Source: Incurvaria masculella (taxonomy: Eukaryota > Arthropoda > Insecta > Lepidoptera > Incurvariidae). From it: a stretch of DNA of 64,000 bases. Shown piece by piece: positions 54,433-64,000 of the stretch; positions within the stretch are counted from its first letter, which is position 1; every line of letters begins with the position of its first letter. The notes beneath the pieces were generated by a model. The model saw only the letters and a program-made list of their open reading frames with translations, was not told the origin of the DNA and ran no database searches. The stretch is from NCBI GenBank assembly GCA_946894095.1, contig OX335657.1, forward strand, positions 6,324,001 through 6,388,000. The letters run 5' to 3'. The translations under genes were made by a program, and so were the position numbers.

Positions 54433-54939
54433 ATCATATTTCAAATTTAAAAATGTACCCATTAATGTATTTTATTATATGTGACAAGATCTTTATGTTT
54501 TGATCTATAAATACGGATTTTGTTCGGGTAAGTGAAATGGCGCAACCGAACGTTCACAATTTGTATCGAGAAAATGATCATGAATCGTATTTTCAAGCTT
54601 AAAGTCTGTTGGAAAGCATTTTTGTCTAAAACGCGTATTACGAGTGTATCGCTATTGCTATAATTTTATGTATGTATCACGTGGCTAGAAAAAAGCTAGT
54701 TCTGGATCGGCCTTAATGTGCAAAGTTCACGAGTTCAGATTCTCATTCGGTCTCATCAGTCGACAGTTGTTTACGGAGAAGAGAGTTAATAGTTTGAGCG
54801 ATACTGCGAAAACGCATTGCCTCATTCGGGGAACGAATTTTAAAGCAGTTACTGAAAGTATTGACGGTTTGGAAAGTGAAATTGGAAAGTATTTCATTTT
54901 ACCTGGATTTTATTCATTTTTTTTAATTTTTAATTTCTT
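54433..54939. other. No gene recognised
   Basis: An 83-codon frame (54716-54967) reads into the LINE 3' end and shows no domain. Confidence 0.4.
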
Positions 54940-55052
54940 CTATTCTATACACTTTATTTTTCGGTAGGGTTAGTTGAAAAATATTGCTTTTTAGCGATAA
55001 GCTCGCCCTTTACATGCATGTATTAAAGAGTAAATAAATAAATAAATAAAAA
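54940..55052 (+). repeat. LINE 3' end with AAAT tail
   Basis: TTTTTAGCGATAAGCTCGCC and CATGTATTAAAGAGTAAATA, ending in an (AAAT)n tail at 55030-55052. I recall this TTAGCGATAAG... trailer from common moth endonuclease-reverse transcriptase elements. No coding part is attached. Confidence 0.65.
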
Positions 55053-55719
55053 ATAAGTGGTATGGTAGTGTAGATATAATAACGTACACAACATTTAGAT
55101 CCGTATCTTACTGTTAATAGGATTTATCTTCTAATACATACCTTTATCATGGATATGTTTATGTGGTATGTCTATGATAACAAACGCAGTAAAAGAATTA
55201 TTTCTATGCCAGAAATTTCCCATAGGAATAAACCGAGATGATAGAGTACCTGCTGAGTCTATCCTCCATATCCTGCCTTTCCGCTTTTTCTACACCAACA
55301 ATAAGGAAACACATTATGCGCCCATGAGTATTCCCGACTGTGTAACTTCATCACTCGGCAAAGAGAGAATAGAAGCTGCCAGAGACAATCAATAACCGTG
55401 GAGATGACACTAATTACCGTTCGCTCGCTCGGAAATAAAAGATTGGCTTATCTGGCTAACTGCGCGCGCCAGAGATAGACATATCTGGTGCAAATGAGCG
55501 TGACTAAGATAGAGTTGCGTGTGTATCCAGCATTGTGTGTGAAGATTGATGTCTGATTTATGACTGAGAGTGGAATGTGATGTTGGGAGAATAGGCGCGA
55601 AACAATAGAATGCTTAGATTCATGAGGAAGGACTAAATGCGGGGAAAATTGCCTCGCCATAGTTTTTTTATAATAGTAAGAAAAATTCTATGTGTTTTGA
55701 AAATTGCATGAACATTTAC
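55053..55719 (-). other. Intron 2 sequence (host gene), no exon seen
   Basis: Lies downstream of the second coding exon on the minus strand. The frames at 55168-55395 and 55448-55660 do not continue the gene. Exon 3 was not found here. Confidence 0.45.
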
Positions 55720-55765
55720 CTGCAACTGGTGAAAGCTTTCTCATGACACACCATCGTGATTTCCA
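55720..55765 (-). CDS. Coding exon 2 of a PH-domain-like gene
   Basis: On the minus strand an intron ends with a pyrimidine-rich TTGTTTTCTTTTCAG, and the exon then reads WKSRWCVMRKLSPVA plus one base, ending at CAG|GTAAAT, a strong donor. The 46-nt exon joins exon 1 in phase 0 and leaves phase 1. The peptide has the WKsRW core typical of PH domain strand 2 (K-x-W-K-x-R-W). I recall this N-terminus from insect Dok/IRS-like adaptors with a PH and a PTB domain, which link receptor tyrosine kinases to downstream signalling at the membrane. That identity is from memory and unverified. Exon 3 was not located in the window. Confidence 0.85.
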
Positions 55766-55989
55766 CTGAAAAGAAAACAAGCATTATCAATTATTTAGAA
55801 CAGAACAGAACGTTTCACAATTACAAAGTGGCTGCAACTACTCAAATGTAGCTTAGGTCAAGTTGATCGATGGTATATCAATGATTGTCATTTATATCAA
55901 TCGAGAAACGTTTGAAGTCAGTTTGGTTGATAATGAACAATTTGCAAATACATTGAAAATGTTCAAAACAAAATTAAATCAATGCGTAC
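55766..55989 (-). other. Intron 1 (224 bp)
   Basis: GT donor at 55989-55988 (AAG|GTACGC) and CAG acceptor ending at 55766, with a run of T/C on the minus strand. No repeat is inserted in it. Confidence 0.8.
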
Positions 55990-56046
55990 CTTTTTTCCAT
56001 CCCTAAATTTAACAGTTCCTTCTATGACCGTGTTGTCATCAGCCAT
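55990..56046 (-). CDS. Coding exon 1 of a PH-domain-like gene
   Basis: Minus strand: ATG at 56046 in context GACAATGG, then MADDNTVIEGTVKFRDGKK and the donor AAG|GTACGC. An in-frame TGA lies 15 bases upstream of the ATG, so translation should begin here. The 19 residues give the first PH strand (V-x-E-G-x-V-K-F), which continues naturally into exon 2. The gene reads right to left and most of it should lie left of 55720 or beyond the window. It is too short for ORF-length filters. Identity as a Dok/IRS-like adaptor is inferred; the exon itself is strongly supported by start, frame and splice sites. Confidence 0.85.
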
Positions 56047-56225
56047 TGTCAAATCTTGTCACAGCTCTTCATCGCACTTCAAAAGGGCACGTCGTTACAA
56101 GGTCACCGCGGACGTGGCACATCTTCACTTTGCATCACTTGGCACAATTCCACTTCCACTACCACTTTACATCATTGTTAAACTAAATATTTATCAAACT
56201 TTTACTATTTTCGTCCATTAGTACT
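56047..56225 (-). promoter_or_regulatory. 5' UTR / promoter-proximal region of host gene
   Basis: Immediately upstream of the start codon on the minus strand. Moderately CpG-containing (GTCCGCGGTGACC region) with no obvious TATA box. A splice acceptor inside it (TATTTAG at about 56195) cannot be excluded, so the true transcription start may be farther right. Confidence 0.4.
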
Positions 56226-57363
56226 AATTTTATGTGAATGGCTCAAAAGGTCTCTGTATCACCGATAAATACCAAAACAAATCTTAAAAATAAACATGAC
56301 ATCACGTATCTCATCAAAACATACCCTAATCAATTACAAATATATTTAAATCGATGCTTTATTGATCGTTACTTTCCTTCCAAAAGGCAACACCGCTTAT
56401 TAATTTATGGATACACGTAGGTTCGTGTTTGTAAAAGGGACCAAGCAGGATGTCCTTAGGAATAGGTAATCCTTTCGTTGGGCCATACTCGTACGTTTTA
56501 ATCGCTCCCCAAAGTGCTCTCATGGCAAAGTGCTGCCGTAACTTACTACCCTAATACAATACGACTATTATATTCTATCAAACGTTTGCATACGTACCTA
56601 TACATAGATTGTAGTTGATGATACAATATGAGTTCGGATATATTATGTGAATTAGATTTTTCACTAACCATTTAATTTATTTAATTTTGTATGTAACAAT
56701 ATTGTTATTGCAAGATCACCCTTGAGAATTTTCGAATGTGTTTAAAAAATGCAAGATGATGAAGATGTTTTACCCTCCCCGGGTAAGGAATGTCTATCAT
56801 ATAAAATGAAAACTGCGTTATATTTTTTCCTTTGTTTTTTTTTTGTTTTTTTTTTTTTTTTTTTCTTGCGTTATTCCTGATTGACCAAATAGTTTCGTAC
56901 CTATACTGTTATTGATTTTTTAATCCTCAGATAGTACTTATCGGACTGATAAGAAATGACGGGAAATTCACAAGATAGTACAAGTTGCCGGAGAATTATA
57001 TTTTCTATCACAATTATCTGACTATAATTTTACTAATAAACAAATGAACTTACTAAATTGAATGGAAAAGCAGAAGCGTAAATAAGTCCGTCGAATAACT
57101 GGTTATCTGGCTGTTTATCAGACCATTGAAAAATCAGCCCTAAATGTGGAACTTGTATTTAATATAGCACAAATTTGTTACGCATGGTGGATGTTCATTA
57201 GGTTGTTCTTAAGGTCGGGTAATTTGAGATATAGACATAGGGTACCTAATTCAATAAAAATCGGTAAAGATGTAAAACACAGACAAAATTAGTATATTCA
57301 TTTCTAAATTATTGCTAAGCCCAAAATAGAAGATACGGCACTTAACTTGCAGGAATATCAAAC
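56226..57363. other. No gene; poly-T tract
   Basis: AT-rich, with T-rich low complexity at 56828-56866. No repeat or coding was recognised. It may be intron or upstream DNA of the host gene. Confidence 0.45.
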
Positions 57364-57391
57364 CTGAAAGGTAATTGAAAATGTTCACCAT
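57364..57391 (-). CDS. Possible first coding exon
   Basis: Minus strand: GCCGCCGCCATGG, an ideal start context, opens MVNIFNYLS before TTTCAG|GTTTGA, a possible but weak donor. Without splicing the frame runs on for 46 codons. It follows a CpG-rich, TATA-containing segment on the same strand. It is unlikely to splice into exon 2 at 55765, because the phases differ. It could be an alternative start or a separate short transcript. No protein is recognised. Confidence 0.25.
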
Positions 57392-57700
57392 GGCGGCGGC
57401 AATTTCTTTTGGAAAACAAAACCCGCCGGCCGGTGTACAATAGAGTAGGGTCGCCCTCAATGTGTGGCGTCCCATTTAATCCGCGAAGGATTTATATGTA
57501 AAAGTAAACAAAGAGTAGCAGCAGGCCGCACGGCCGGGGCCGCTCCGCGCCTCCGCCTCCGCCGCTGGGCGTCCCTGCTGGGAATAGATCGTCGGCCTGT
57601 CACGCGCGCGCACGCGCACTGCACGCGACGATAACGCGGGAAGAATACGCCCGACGAGTAAGAAATGACGAAAGTGGCCACTGAAAGTCATCCGTATTGC
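57392..57700 (-). promoter_or_regulatory. CpG-rich promoter-like region
   Basis: A GC island at 57515-57640 (GGCCGGGGCCGCTCCGCGCC) lies upstream on the minus strand of TATAAA (57491-57496). About 100 bp separates the TATA from an ATG in ideal context at 57391. This spacing fits a core promoter facing left, toward the host gene. Alternatively it may be an upstream CpG enhancer. Confidence 0.4.
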
Positions 57701-57710
57701 GGCGGTTTCG

Positions 57711-58110
57711 TTTTTTTATGCAATCTGCAATCACGCAAATACACAAATACCGTTTTGATATTAGCCTAATACACCACATTCCCGAGGGAATTACGTGCCA
57801 TTCCAGGACCTTACAGTTACGAGCACGGCTACATTTAACTGGATGGAAAACACGGACAATATTTATTGCCGTTTCGACACATATTTTCATCCAATGCGAT
57901 GGTACAAAGCCGAGCCGGCTTAAACCCTACCACCTAGTAGAGGAAGGGGACCTACAGTTTTTCATGGATTCCGAACCAGCTCGCATTAGTGACGAAATGC
58001 ACTTGTCCAACTCGGAAAGAGAAAGAAAGTGGTGCATGAACGGGGCGAGGATTTGAACCCAGATCTCTGGTATGCTACGCAAGTCCCCGCGCCACTAGGC
58101 TACGAGACGC
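57711..58110 (-). repeat. SINE copy, near full length
   Basis: T-run 57711-57717 (tail), a body with TACACCACATTCCCGAGGGA, GAGCACGGCTACATTTAACT and ACCTAGTAGAGGAAGGGGAC, and a head whose minus-strand box B GGTTCAAATCC is perfect and box A TAGCCTAGTGGC is good. It is one of the best-preserved copies and lies beside the promoter-like region. Confidence 0.9.
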
Positions 58111-59867
58111 CACGAGCGTTTTTCGTACCGTGCCAACTGGTAAATTTTAGTTCACCTGGCCAAATTACACGTCGTTTGACAGCATGATACGAAATTGCCT
58201 GCTCTTGCCCGTTCATATACTGTTCACCCGGCGTGTTGACTTACCATGGTATCACCTCTTATGATTTTTCATTTCGTATTCGAGGAATATAAGATTCAAC
58301 GCCGTGATAATGCACTAAATGGCGTCCTGTGCAGTTCTTACGCGTCGTTGGAACTGGAGAACACCAGGAAAGAGCGAATTGGTAAGTGAACTGACTGACC
58401 GGCGCTGCCGTCAGTGTATGTTTATCACAAAAAGTGGCTACGATGCCGCTATACAGATAAGTTTCTGTCGCTACTCTCGTCTTCTCTGACTTGTTGAATG
58501 AGCCCAGTGAAAGATGCCCATTGCGATAAGTCGACAAGCTTAAGATAAGTAATTACGTTAATATTCAGAAGAAAAGATGAGAGAAAAAATACCATTTGTG
58601 AGTCGGTCGCACAAACGAGGGTTCAGTTTTATATATTAAATCCTTCTTAATTGGGAAACCATCTTGAAAACTAGCTAGGTCATTGAAACTGATTTAGTGA
58701 GACGATGGAGCAATATGCGGACAAAATAAATACAGCCTCCACTCCTCTTTATTAAATGGATAAATACACATAACGAAAATATGAAATTCCTACTTAAATA
58801 TTTGTGTGCATTTTCGGAGAGCCCCTAAAATAAAAACGTAATTCAAATCCTTTAATTAAAGCCATAATAATCATTACCAACATTTGATATGAAAATGGTT
58901 GATATGACAGACGGACTTACCTGAAGGATTTACCTGCGGGACCATAAAATTTAAAGTCAACATGCATTTAGTTTTAGAAATCTATCTTCAGAACCAGTTG
59001 AATAATTTTAATTAAGTATTGAGACTTAAATTGTATTAAAAATCAGTAGAAACATCGTTTTAAATTTTAAAAAATTGCTTGGATCACTAAAACTGGGTAA
59101 ATGTATCAAAAATAGTATCAACATTATGATTACTTCTGTACAATTGTATTTTTCAGGAAACAAGTTAAAAAAAACGTTCTAATCACTCAATTCAGGATAA
59201 TTCAGGATGTCGTAAAAATACACCGCGATAAAATTAAGACTAATGAACGGCCCGGGCAGGAATTTATGTTACAAATTTCCCAGTTACTATCGTAAGTTCC
59301 GCTAGACATGTAAGACAGCGCGTGGTTATGACAGGGGCGTACTCAGGCGGCCCACACCGTTACATGTTGCCGTCACAGTATAGTCCAACAGTAGACGCAC
59401 GTGGGTTGAACGATGGCCCAAGAAAAGTGGCATTCAACTCACATACAATTTAAGCCCAGTGGGTCACTCTCGGGTTGCTGGTACGCGGTACCGATTTAGT
59501 ATTTCAAATGCGAAAATAAACAAAATATTGTAATCTGCATGCATAAAGTTTAATATAAAGCTGTGCTTTCCATTATTTTGTTTATTGCTAACAACATCTA
59601 AGGATAATGTTAATATATGATCAATAATAAATAAATAATCCTAAATATTAGCTTATTACATGTATTTGGCTTATGCTACGAGGAGCATCATTTGTGCACT
59701 TAAAGCCTTTGTTTCACATTCTCTGGTTGTCTACTTTTCGTGTCGAACATAAAAATATAACGAAGTAAAAAAATATAATGCAGATAACGGATTTAATTAT
59801 TTTGCCTTTATTCTTAGAGTGTAAAGTGGAAAATATGTCATGATCGTTAATCGGTTTGTTATTTGGA
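58111..59867. other. No gene recognised
   Basis: AT-rich. The 92-codon minus frame at 58259-58537 and a unique GC-balanced patch at 59250-59480 have no domain or repeat signature. Confidence 0.4.
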
Positions 59868-60100
59868 ATCCATGTAATACTGTAGGTTAAGTGCTACCGG
59901 GTTGGTGCCATGGAATTGGATGAAAACATGGTCTAATGGGCAATAAAAAATGTTCCATATTGTCCATCCAAATCAATGTAGGAAGGAACTAATGATGGGA
60001 AGGTCTTGGCAATGCACATAATTCCTGCTGGAATGCGGTGTGTTGGGCTATTATCATGACGGTGGATGGGGTATATTAGCCATCGATCCAGATACATAAA
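59868..60100 (+). repeat. Degenerate SINE copy, plus orientation
   Basis: GGAATCCATGTAATACTGTA, TGCTACCGGGTTGGTGCC, TCCAAATCAATGTAGGAAG, AATGCGGTGTGTTGGGCTAT and ATTAGCCATCGATCCAGAT keep the SINE-body order in reverse. Confidence 0.7.
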
Positions 60101-60949
60101 ACAACTTGGAGTTGCTGATATGTTAATGAATTTCCGCTAACTGTACTGTCATCTATTAAGAAATATGTATGTAACCCAAGTTAACTGAAGTCTGCATCAT
60201 TCGACTAACATATTTTTAATAAATGCCTAAGATTCTAAACATAAGGCGACTTGGAACAAGACATTTCGTCCGTCTAAAGAAATCGAAAACGTTGTAGCAT
60301 TAAGTCAATCTTCATTAAAAGTATGAAAAATGCTTCTCGACTAACAGCGTCACGTAAGCCGGTCACGAAGTATCGCATTACACTATGAGCGACCCGCGTC
60401 GAGTCCCGCCACCCGACGCTGACGCCTCGTCCCGTCACGAGCAGCGACCGTGAAACGCTCGCTTCCTCACCCGTCTCTCTATAATGCGGTATAATTCCGT
60501 ACCTGTCTCGCGAACTCTGTGCCCAGTTCCGCCCTGGGCCGGCGAGCTAATGTAATAAACCGAATGCGTTAGTATGTGATCGTATTGCATAAACATAAGT
60601 AAAAGCTAAAAGGGTCCAAGTTCGCGGAATGGAAACAAATGGTGGGCTCTCTTGGTCAATGCTTTTACGGCGGCACGTATTTGGTGGCGAATTTTGTAAA
60701 AATATTCCTTTACGTTTAGATATTTCAAACGCACAATATTTGTATGCTAATTTTTATATGTAAAACGCAAAAGTAAGAATTATCCGCAGCCTCATGGTAA
60801 TTCGTGCTTTTCAAAAGTCACGTCAGAGGGAGTATATGCGGTTAGATTTAATAATCAGTAGATATTTGATTCATAAAAGCCTGAATAGCTCACTTGGTCG
60901 CAATTGTCCTCTGTTTTATAATTATTATAAATAAATATGTTTTTTAAAT
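60101..60949. other. No gene; CpG patch at 60340-60560
   Basis: The unique CpG-rich stretch (GACCCGCGTCGAGTCCCGCC region) has no long frame. It contains TATAATGCGGTATAATTCCG downstream. It may be regulatory. The remainder is AT-rich. Confidence 0.3.
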
Positions 60950-61290
60950 TTCACAGGCAAGTCATATGATTTTTGAAAATTTTGTAAAATGGCATAGTCA
61001 TTGAGAAAAATCGTCAAAAATTTCACGTCTATCCGGCAATTCACCTCTACAGGTCGCATTTCTCAACCGATTCTCGTGAAGTTTTTTGAGCAGGTTTGAT
61101 AATTACAATGCGATTCAAATAAAAATTGGATGGGATCACCGCCATTTTGAATTTCAAACTGCTAAAACTATAACTACTAAAAAATGGTGTAGTAATTTCG
61201 AAAAAATTTCAAATGTTGCCTGTCTGTCCGGCTGTTTTCCTCTACAAGTCGTATTTCTCAACCGATTATTATAAAATTGTGTAAGTGTAT
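60950..61290 (+). repeat. Two tandem degenerate repeat units
   Basis: CCTCTACAGGTCGCATTTCT followed by CAACCGATT (about 61045) and CCTCTACAAGTCGTATTTCT with CAACCGATT (about 61233) recur about 190 bp apart in the same orientation, each preceded by a TCCGGC word. The pattern resembles decayed Helitron-type repeats in moths. Confidence 0.5.
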
Positions 61291-62526
61291 TTTATCTTAG
61301 TTTCAAAATATTAAGCGTAGTAACAATAAATATTACCCTTTTAACGGCATACTTGTACATGACTTTTCTTTCTTTTACCGACGAATGACATAACGGAAAG
61401 CAATGGGTCTTACGCATTGAGGTGAAAGCGAAACCCTTTCAAAACCCTTTGAATAAGATTAATCTTTGTCCGCGCGTGCATTACGCGGCCGGACCGATAA
61501 CGTATACGACAAAAGAAGTCACCATTATGTGCGCAATTTGGCGAACCGAATCGGATCGAATGTGGTGGCCCTATTCTATAACATAAAATTCCGTGTCATC
61601 TGAAATTATTCATTACATTTGGTAAGCATGACAAGAGATTTGTAAAGTTTTGTGAAACAGAAAATAAGAGGGCATATCATAAAGTCCGAAAAAACAAGAT
61701 ACCATCAAAAACTCTAATTAGCACCACCGTAGATTCGTTTTTTTTGCTTTTACTCTCTCTTGCACTCACGAAAAATGTTCTGGTTTTTGGATTTTGTACT
61801 TTTTGGACCTTATGAAGGCAAACCAAAAATCAAATGCGTGAGGCTAACGTGCGTTAGAAGTTAATATTTTGAAGTAGGGTTGACGTACTCTCTGCGCAGC
61901 TTGCGCATGCGTGAAGAGTGACAAAGTATGATGGCGGTGTGACTTGGGGCCTTGTAGAAGTTTCGCTTTTTCGTCAAATCCCGGCGCAAAGAACTTTCAC
62001 TTCAGAAAACAAAATGTATTTGCGTATGGCACGAACATTGGCGATCACCCTTGGTTTAGTGTGAAACACAAAAACGTTTGTTTGGTATTTTTAATCAGCC
62101 GAAATAAGAGTGGATATGATATAATTGGCAAACCCAAAGTCTTAAATGAAGCCCAATATGCTGAAGTAATACTGATGACCGGTTTGGGCGTGTGGATTGC
62201 GCCCCACCAGCAGGTTTTCAGTCATTCGGTAGTATTTGTGCATACATGACGTGTTGGAACGGATTTTTAAGCCATTGCCGTTTTGTTAACTTCTTTGACA
62301 AAATGCCTCAATAGAAACAGAATTGTTAGTTTATGCATAAAGTATATTTTCTTATATCTTGCTATTATATTAGTTTACAATTTTGAATAAGAAACAACGA
62401 TTTGAAAAAAATTAATACAAAAAAGTTAATTATCAGTCTGAAGTTTTATTTGGACGTCCACGTATTTAGAGTTTCACTTCATATAATTCAAAGGTACATT
62501 TGTAAAGCGCTACGATTTGATAAGTC
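61291..62526. other. No gene recognised
   Basis: A 101-codon plus frame at 61944-62249 shows no domain or splice signals. Otherwise AT-rich. Confidence 0.4.
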
Positions 62527-62528
62527 TA

Positions 62529-62685
62529 ATGCTGAGATTCATAGACATTACTCGTGCTTGGCATAGCCAAAATATAGCTTCCGACTGTTTTTGACATTCG
62601 GTCCGTATAGTTGAAGTCAAAACTGACAGTCGAGAGACATACTTTGGCTCAGCCAAGTACGAGTAATGTCTATGAATCGCAGCAC
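62529..62685. mobile_element. 157-bp MITE, TA-flanked
   Basis: The left end ATGCTGAGATTCATAGACAT followed by TACTCGTGCTTGGC pairs with the inverse right end GCCAAGTACGAGTAATGTCT followed by ATGAATCGCAGCAC. Arms run about 45-60 bp with few mismatches. TA occurs at 62527-62528 and 62686-62687. Non-coding. Confidence 0.85.
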
Positions 62686-63160
62686 TAGTGTCTAAAGTAG
62701 ATTTGACTAGTGCTATGCAGTTTTCTCACCATGAACGTTACATAATAGGGCAACGGGTCAGAACCCTTCCGATAGAGATCGTACTGCGGGGAATATCTTA
62801 ATCGCACCGTCGTTATTGTTACAGCGAATAGAATCGAGTCGTTTCGATTCGACTAATATGATAAGCCCACTTTCTCCAGATAAGGATGATTGGAATAAAT
62901 TGGCTATAAATCCTGGTTATGACGCAGCGTTGTTATGGTTACAGTAGGTTACAGGGACAGAACTTGCCGCTGCAAGCTTCTTACCTATGTACATCAATGT
63001 CAAAAAGAAGAAAGATTAATTCCTAGCACATTTTGAAAATCAGTAGACTGCATGTTTTTTTAGCTAAAAGTACCACGTTTTCTTCTAAACTGGATGAGTC
63101 ATTCATTTTATTCAGGAGAATTCATCTTGACGTAGTTTTGATACAGAACTTCTAGGAATT
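62686..63160. other. No gene recognised
   Basis: No supportable feature. Confidence 0.5.
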
Positions 63161-63212
63161 AAGGAATGTGACATCTGAATCCGATTATACATACATACAT
63201 GTCACATTCCTT
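63161..63212. repeat. 14-bp perfect hairpin
   Basis: AAGGAATGTGACAT (63161-63174) and ATGTCACATTCCTT (63199-63212) around a 24-nt loop that contains (ATAC)n. It may be a microRNA-like fold or a tiny MITE. Confidence 0.7.
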
Positions 63213-63579
63213 GGAATGAGCGACGTAACTGCTTAGTACAAAAAAGTAAATTTTCTTCTCGGAATTAGACCTCGAAAGCACTACTTAATTTCGAGTTAAT
63301 GGTGAGAAAAAAAAACCTTAACCTATTTTTTTCCCAATTTTATCACACAAAATATTCAAATTCAAAAATAAAAAAATATATATATTTTCAAATGATTTTT
63401 TTTTCATGCCATCGACTCTCAATCTACTTAATATGAGTATAAGCGCAGAAATGTAATAAAATTAAAAAAATATATAATGTAGGACTTTAACCAACATCGG
63501 GCTTTAACAGTATTATAATTATATACGTAACGCAATATGTATCTACAGCAGCAGGCAAGGAATATAAATGGCTAAATAT
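63213..63579. other. No gene; AT-rich
   Basis: Low-complexity A/T runs. Confidence 0.5.
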
Positions 63580-63938
63580 GCTCAGTATTAAGTTTTCTGT
63601 TGTCCGAGCGCTAAACCGCAGACTTCACGCATATGTGTCCAATGGGGAAACGACGCAGAATATCTTCCAAAATGGGCCTTCACGTAACGCTTTTAAGGCC
63701 TATATTCGATGTGGTTTCCTATCCGTGTGTTACTTTAAGGAAGCATTAAGGCTTGGCTGTCCACTGCTAGGATAAAGTTTAATTTTACGCATTAGGTGCA
63801 GAGCGGTTGAAGAACGTGCGCCGTGGCATTCTCGAACGGATGCCAAAGTTCTACAACGCAGTACCATCTGAAACATCCCTGAAATATTTTCCCCATTTTC
63901 AAAGCATTTCATTTTCAAGGCATTTCGAAATAGGTTAA
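63580..63938 (+). pseudogene. Possible LINE RT C-terminal remnant
   Basis: One plus frame reads RMPKFYNAVPSE and then FPHFQSISFSRHF before a stop at about 63937. This resembles the K-x-W-N-x-L-P-x-x-V-F-P end of non-LTR polymerases seen at 11179 and 21293. Upstream frames are broken. The similarity is weak and partial. Confidence 0.35.
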
Positions 63939-64000
63939 TCAAAAGTTAAAAAAAATATTTACTCGTTATTAGAAGAAACACATGCTTATTAGTCAAATTG

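Noticed and set aside
57364..57391. Splicing MVNIFNYLS directly to exon 2 of the host gene
   Set aside because: The putative donor leaves phase 1 while exon 2 at 55765 needs phase 0.
61944..62249. 101-codon plus-strand frame
   Set aside because: No domain or repeat match; composition matches the flanking non-coding DNA.

Overview
The window looks like gene-poor, transposon-rich insect DNA, most likely from a moth or butterfly. The basis is a set of dispersed repeats I recognise as typical of Lepidoptera: an element opening with AGGGTTCCGTACCC, carrying a (TCCG)n tract and closing with CTTGGCCGGTTTTT; Helitrons that end in a hairpin plus CTAG; a tRNA-headed SINE; and LINE 3' ends with short A-rich tandem tails. 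No bacterial operons, rRNA genes or CRISPR arrays were seen. The species assignment is inference; no database was searched.

Only one host gene is well supported. It is on the minus strand at 55720-56046, as two short coding exons missed by ORF length filters. Exon 1 (19 codons, good ATG context) ends at a GT donor. A 224-bp intron with a pyrimidine-rich CAG acceptor follows, then a 46-nt exon ending at CAG|GTAAAT. The joined reading frame resembles the start of a PH domain of a Dok/IRS-like adaptor. The next exon was not found to the left, so most of 1-55719 may be a very long second intron; this is inference. About 1.4 kb upstream of exon 1, 57364-57690 holds a CpG-rich, TATA-containing promoter-like segment on the same strand.

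Layout: 1-5.4 kb is mostly featureless, with SINE pieces, paired CRE sites and CpG-rich patches. 5.4-11.7 kb holds a TA-flanked MITE, a 3'-truncated mariner, two Helitrons in head-to-head inverted orientation (7769-8687 and 9994-11107) and a LINE reverse-transcriptase tail. 12-26 kb mixes SINEs, decayed LINEs (one with PQGSSLSP and FADD motifs at 19566-19676), the TCCG repeat and several unique CpG/ATTA-rich patches that could be enhancers. 27.65-28.58 kb is a TTAA-type MITE interrupted by a 646-bp long-inverted-repeat element built from GTATAAT-containing sub-repeats; a copy lacking that insertion lies at 51931-52472. 29-40 kb has more SINEs, a 70-bp tandem duplication, hairpins and a 298-bp MITE. 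40032-41419 is a non-autonomous LTR retrotransposon (LTRs, PBS, PPT, no gag/pol) with an internal minisatellite. 44173-45451 is a complete mariner with an intact 341-aa transposase. 45-55 kb has further MITEs, a degenerate tRNA-derived foldback and LINE ends. 56-64 kb is upstream of the host gene and is again repeats plus unique sequence.

The transposons do not form one functional pathway. The mariner at 44173 is the only element here that appears able to encode a working enzyme. The near-identical truncated mariner, the MITEs, SINEs, Helitrons and LTR element would depend on enzymes encoded elsewhere.
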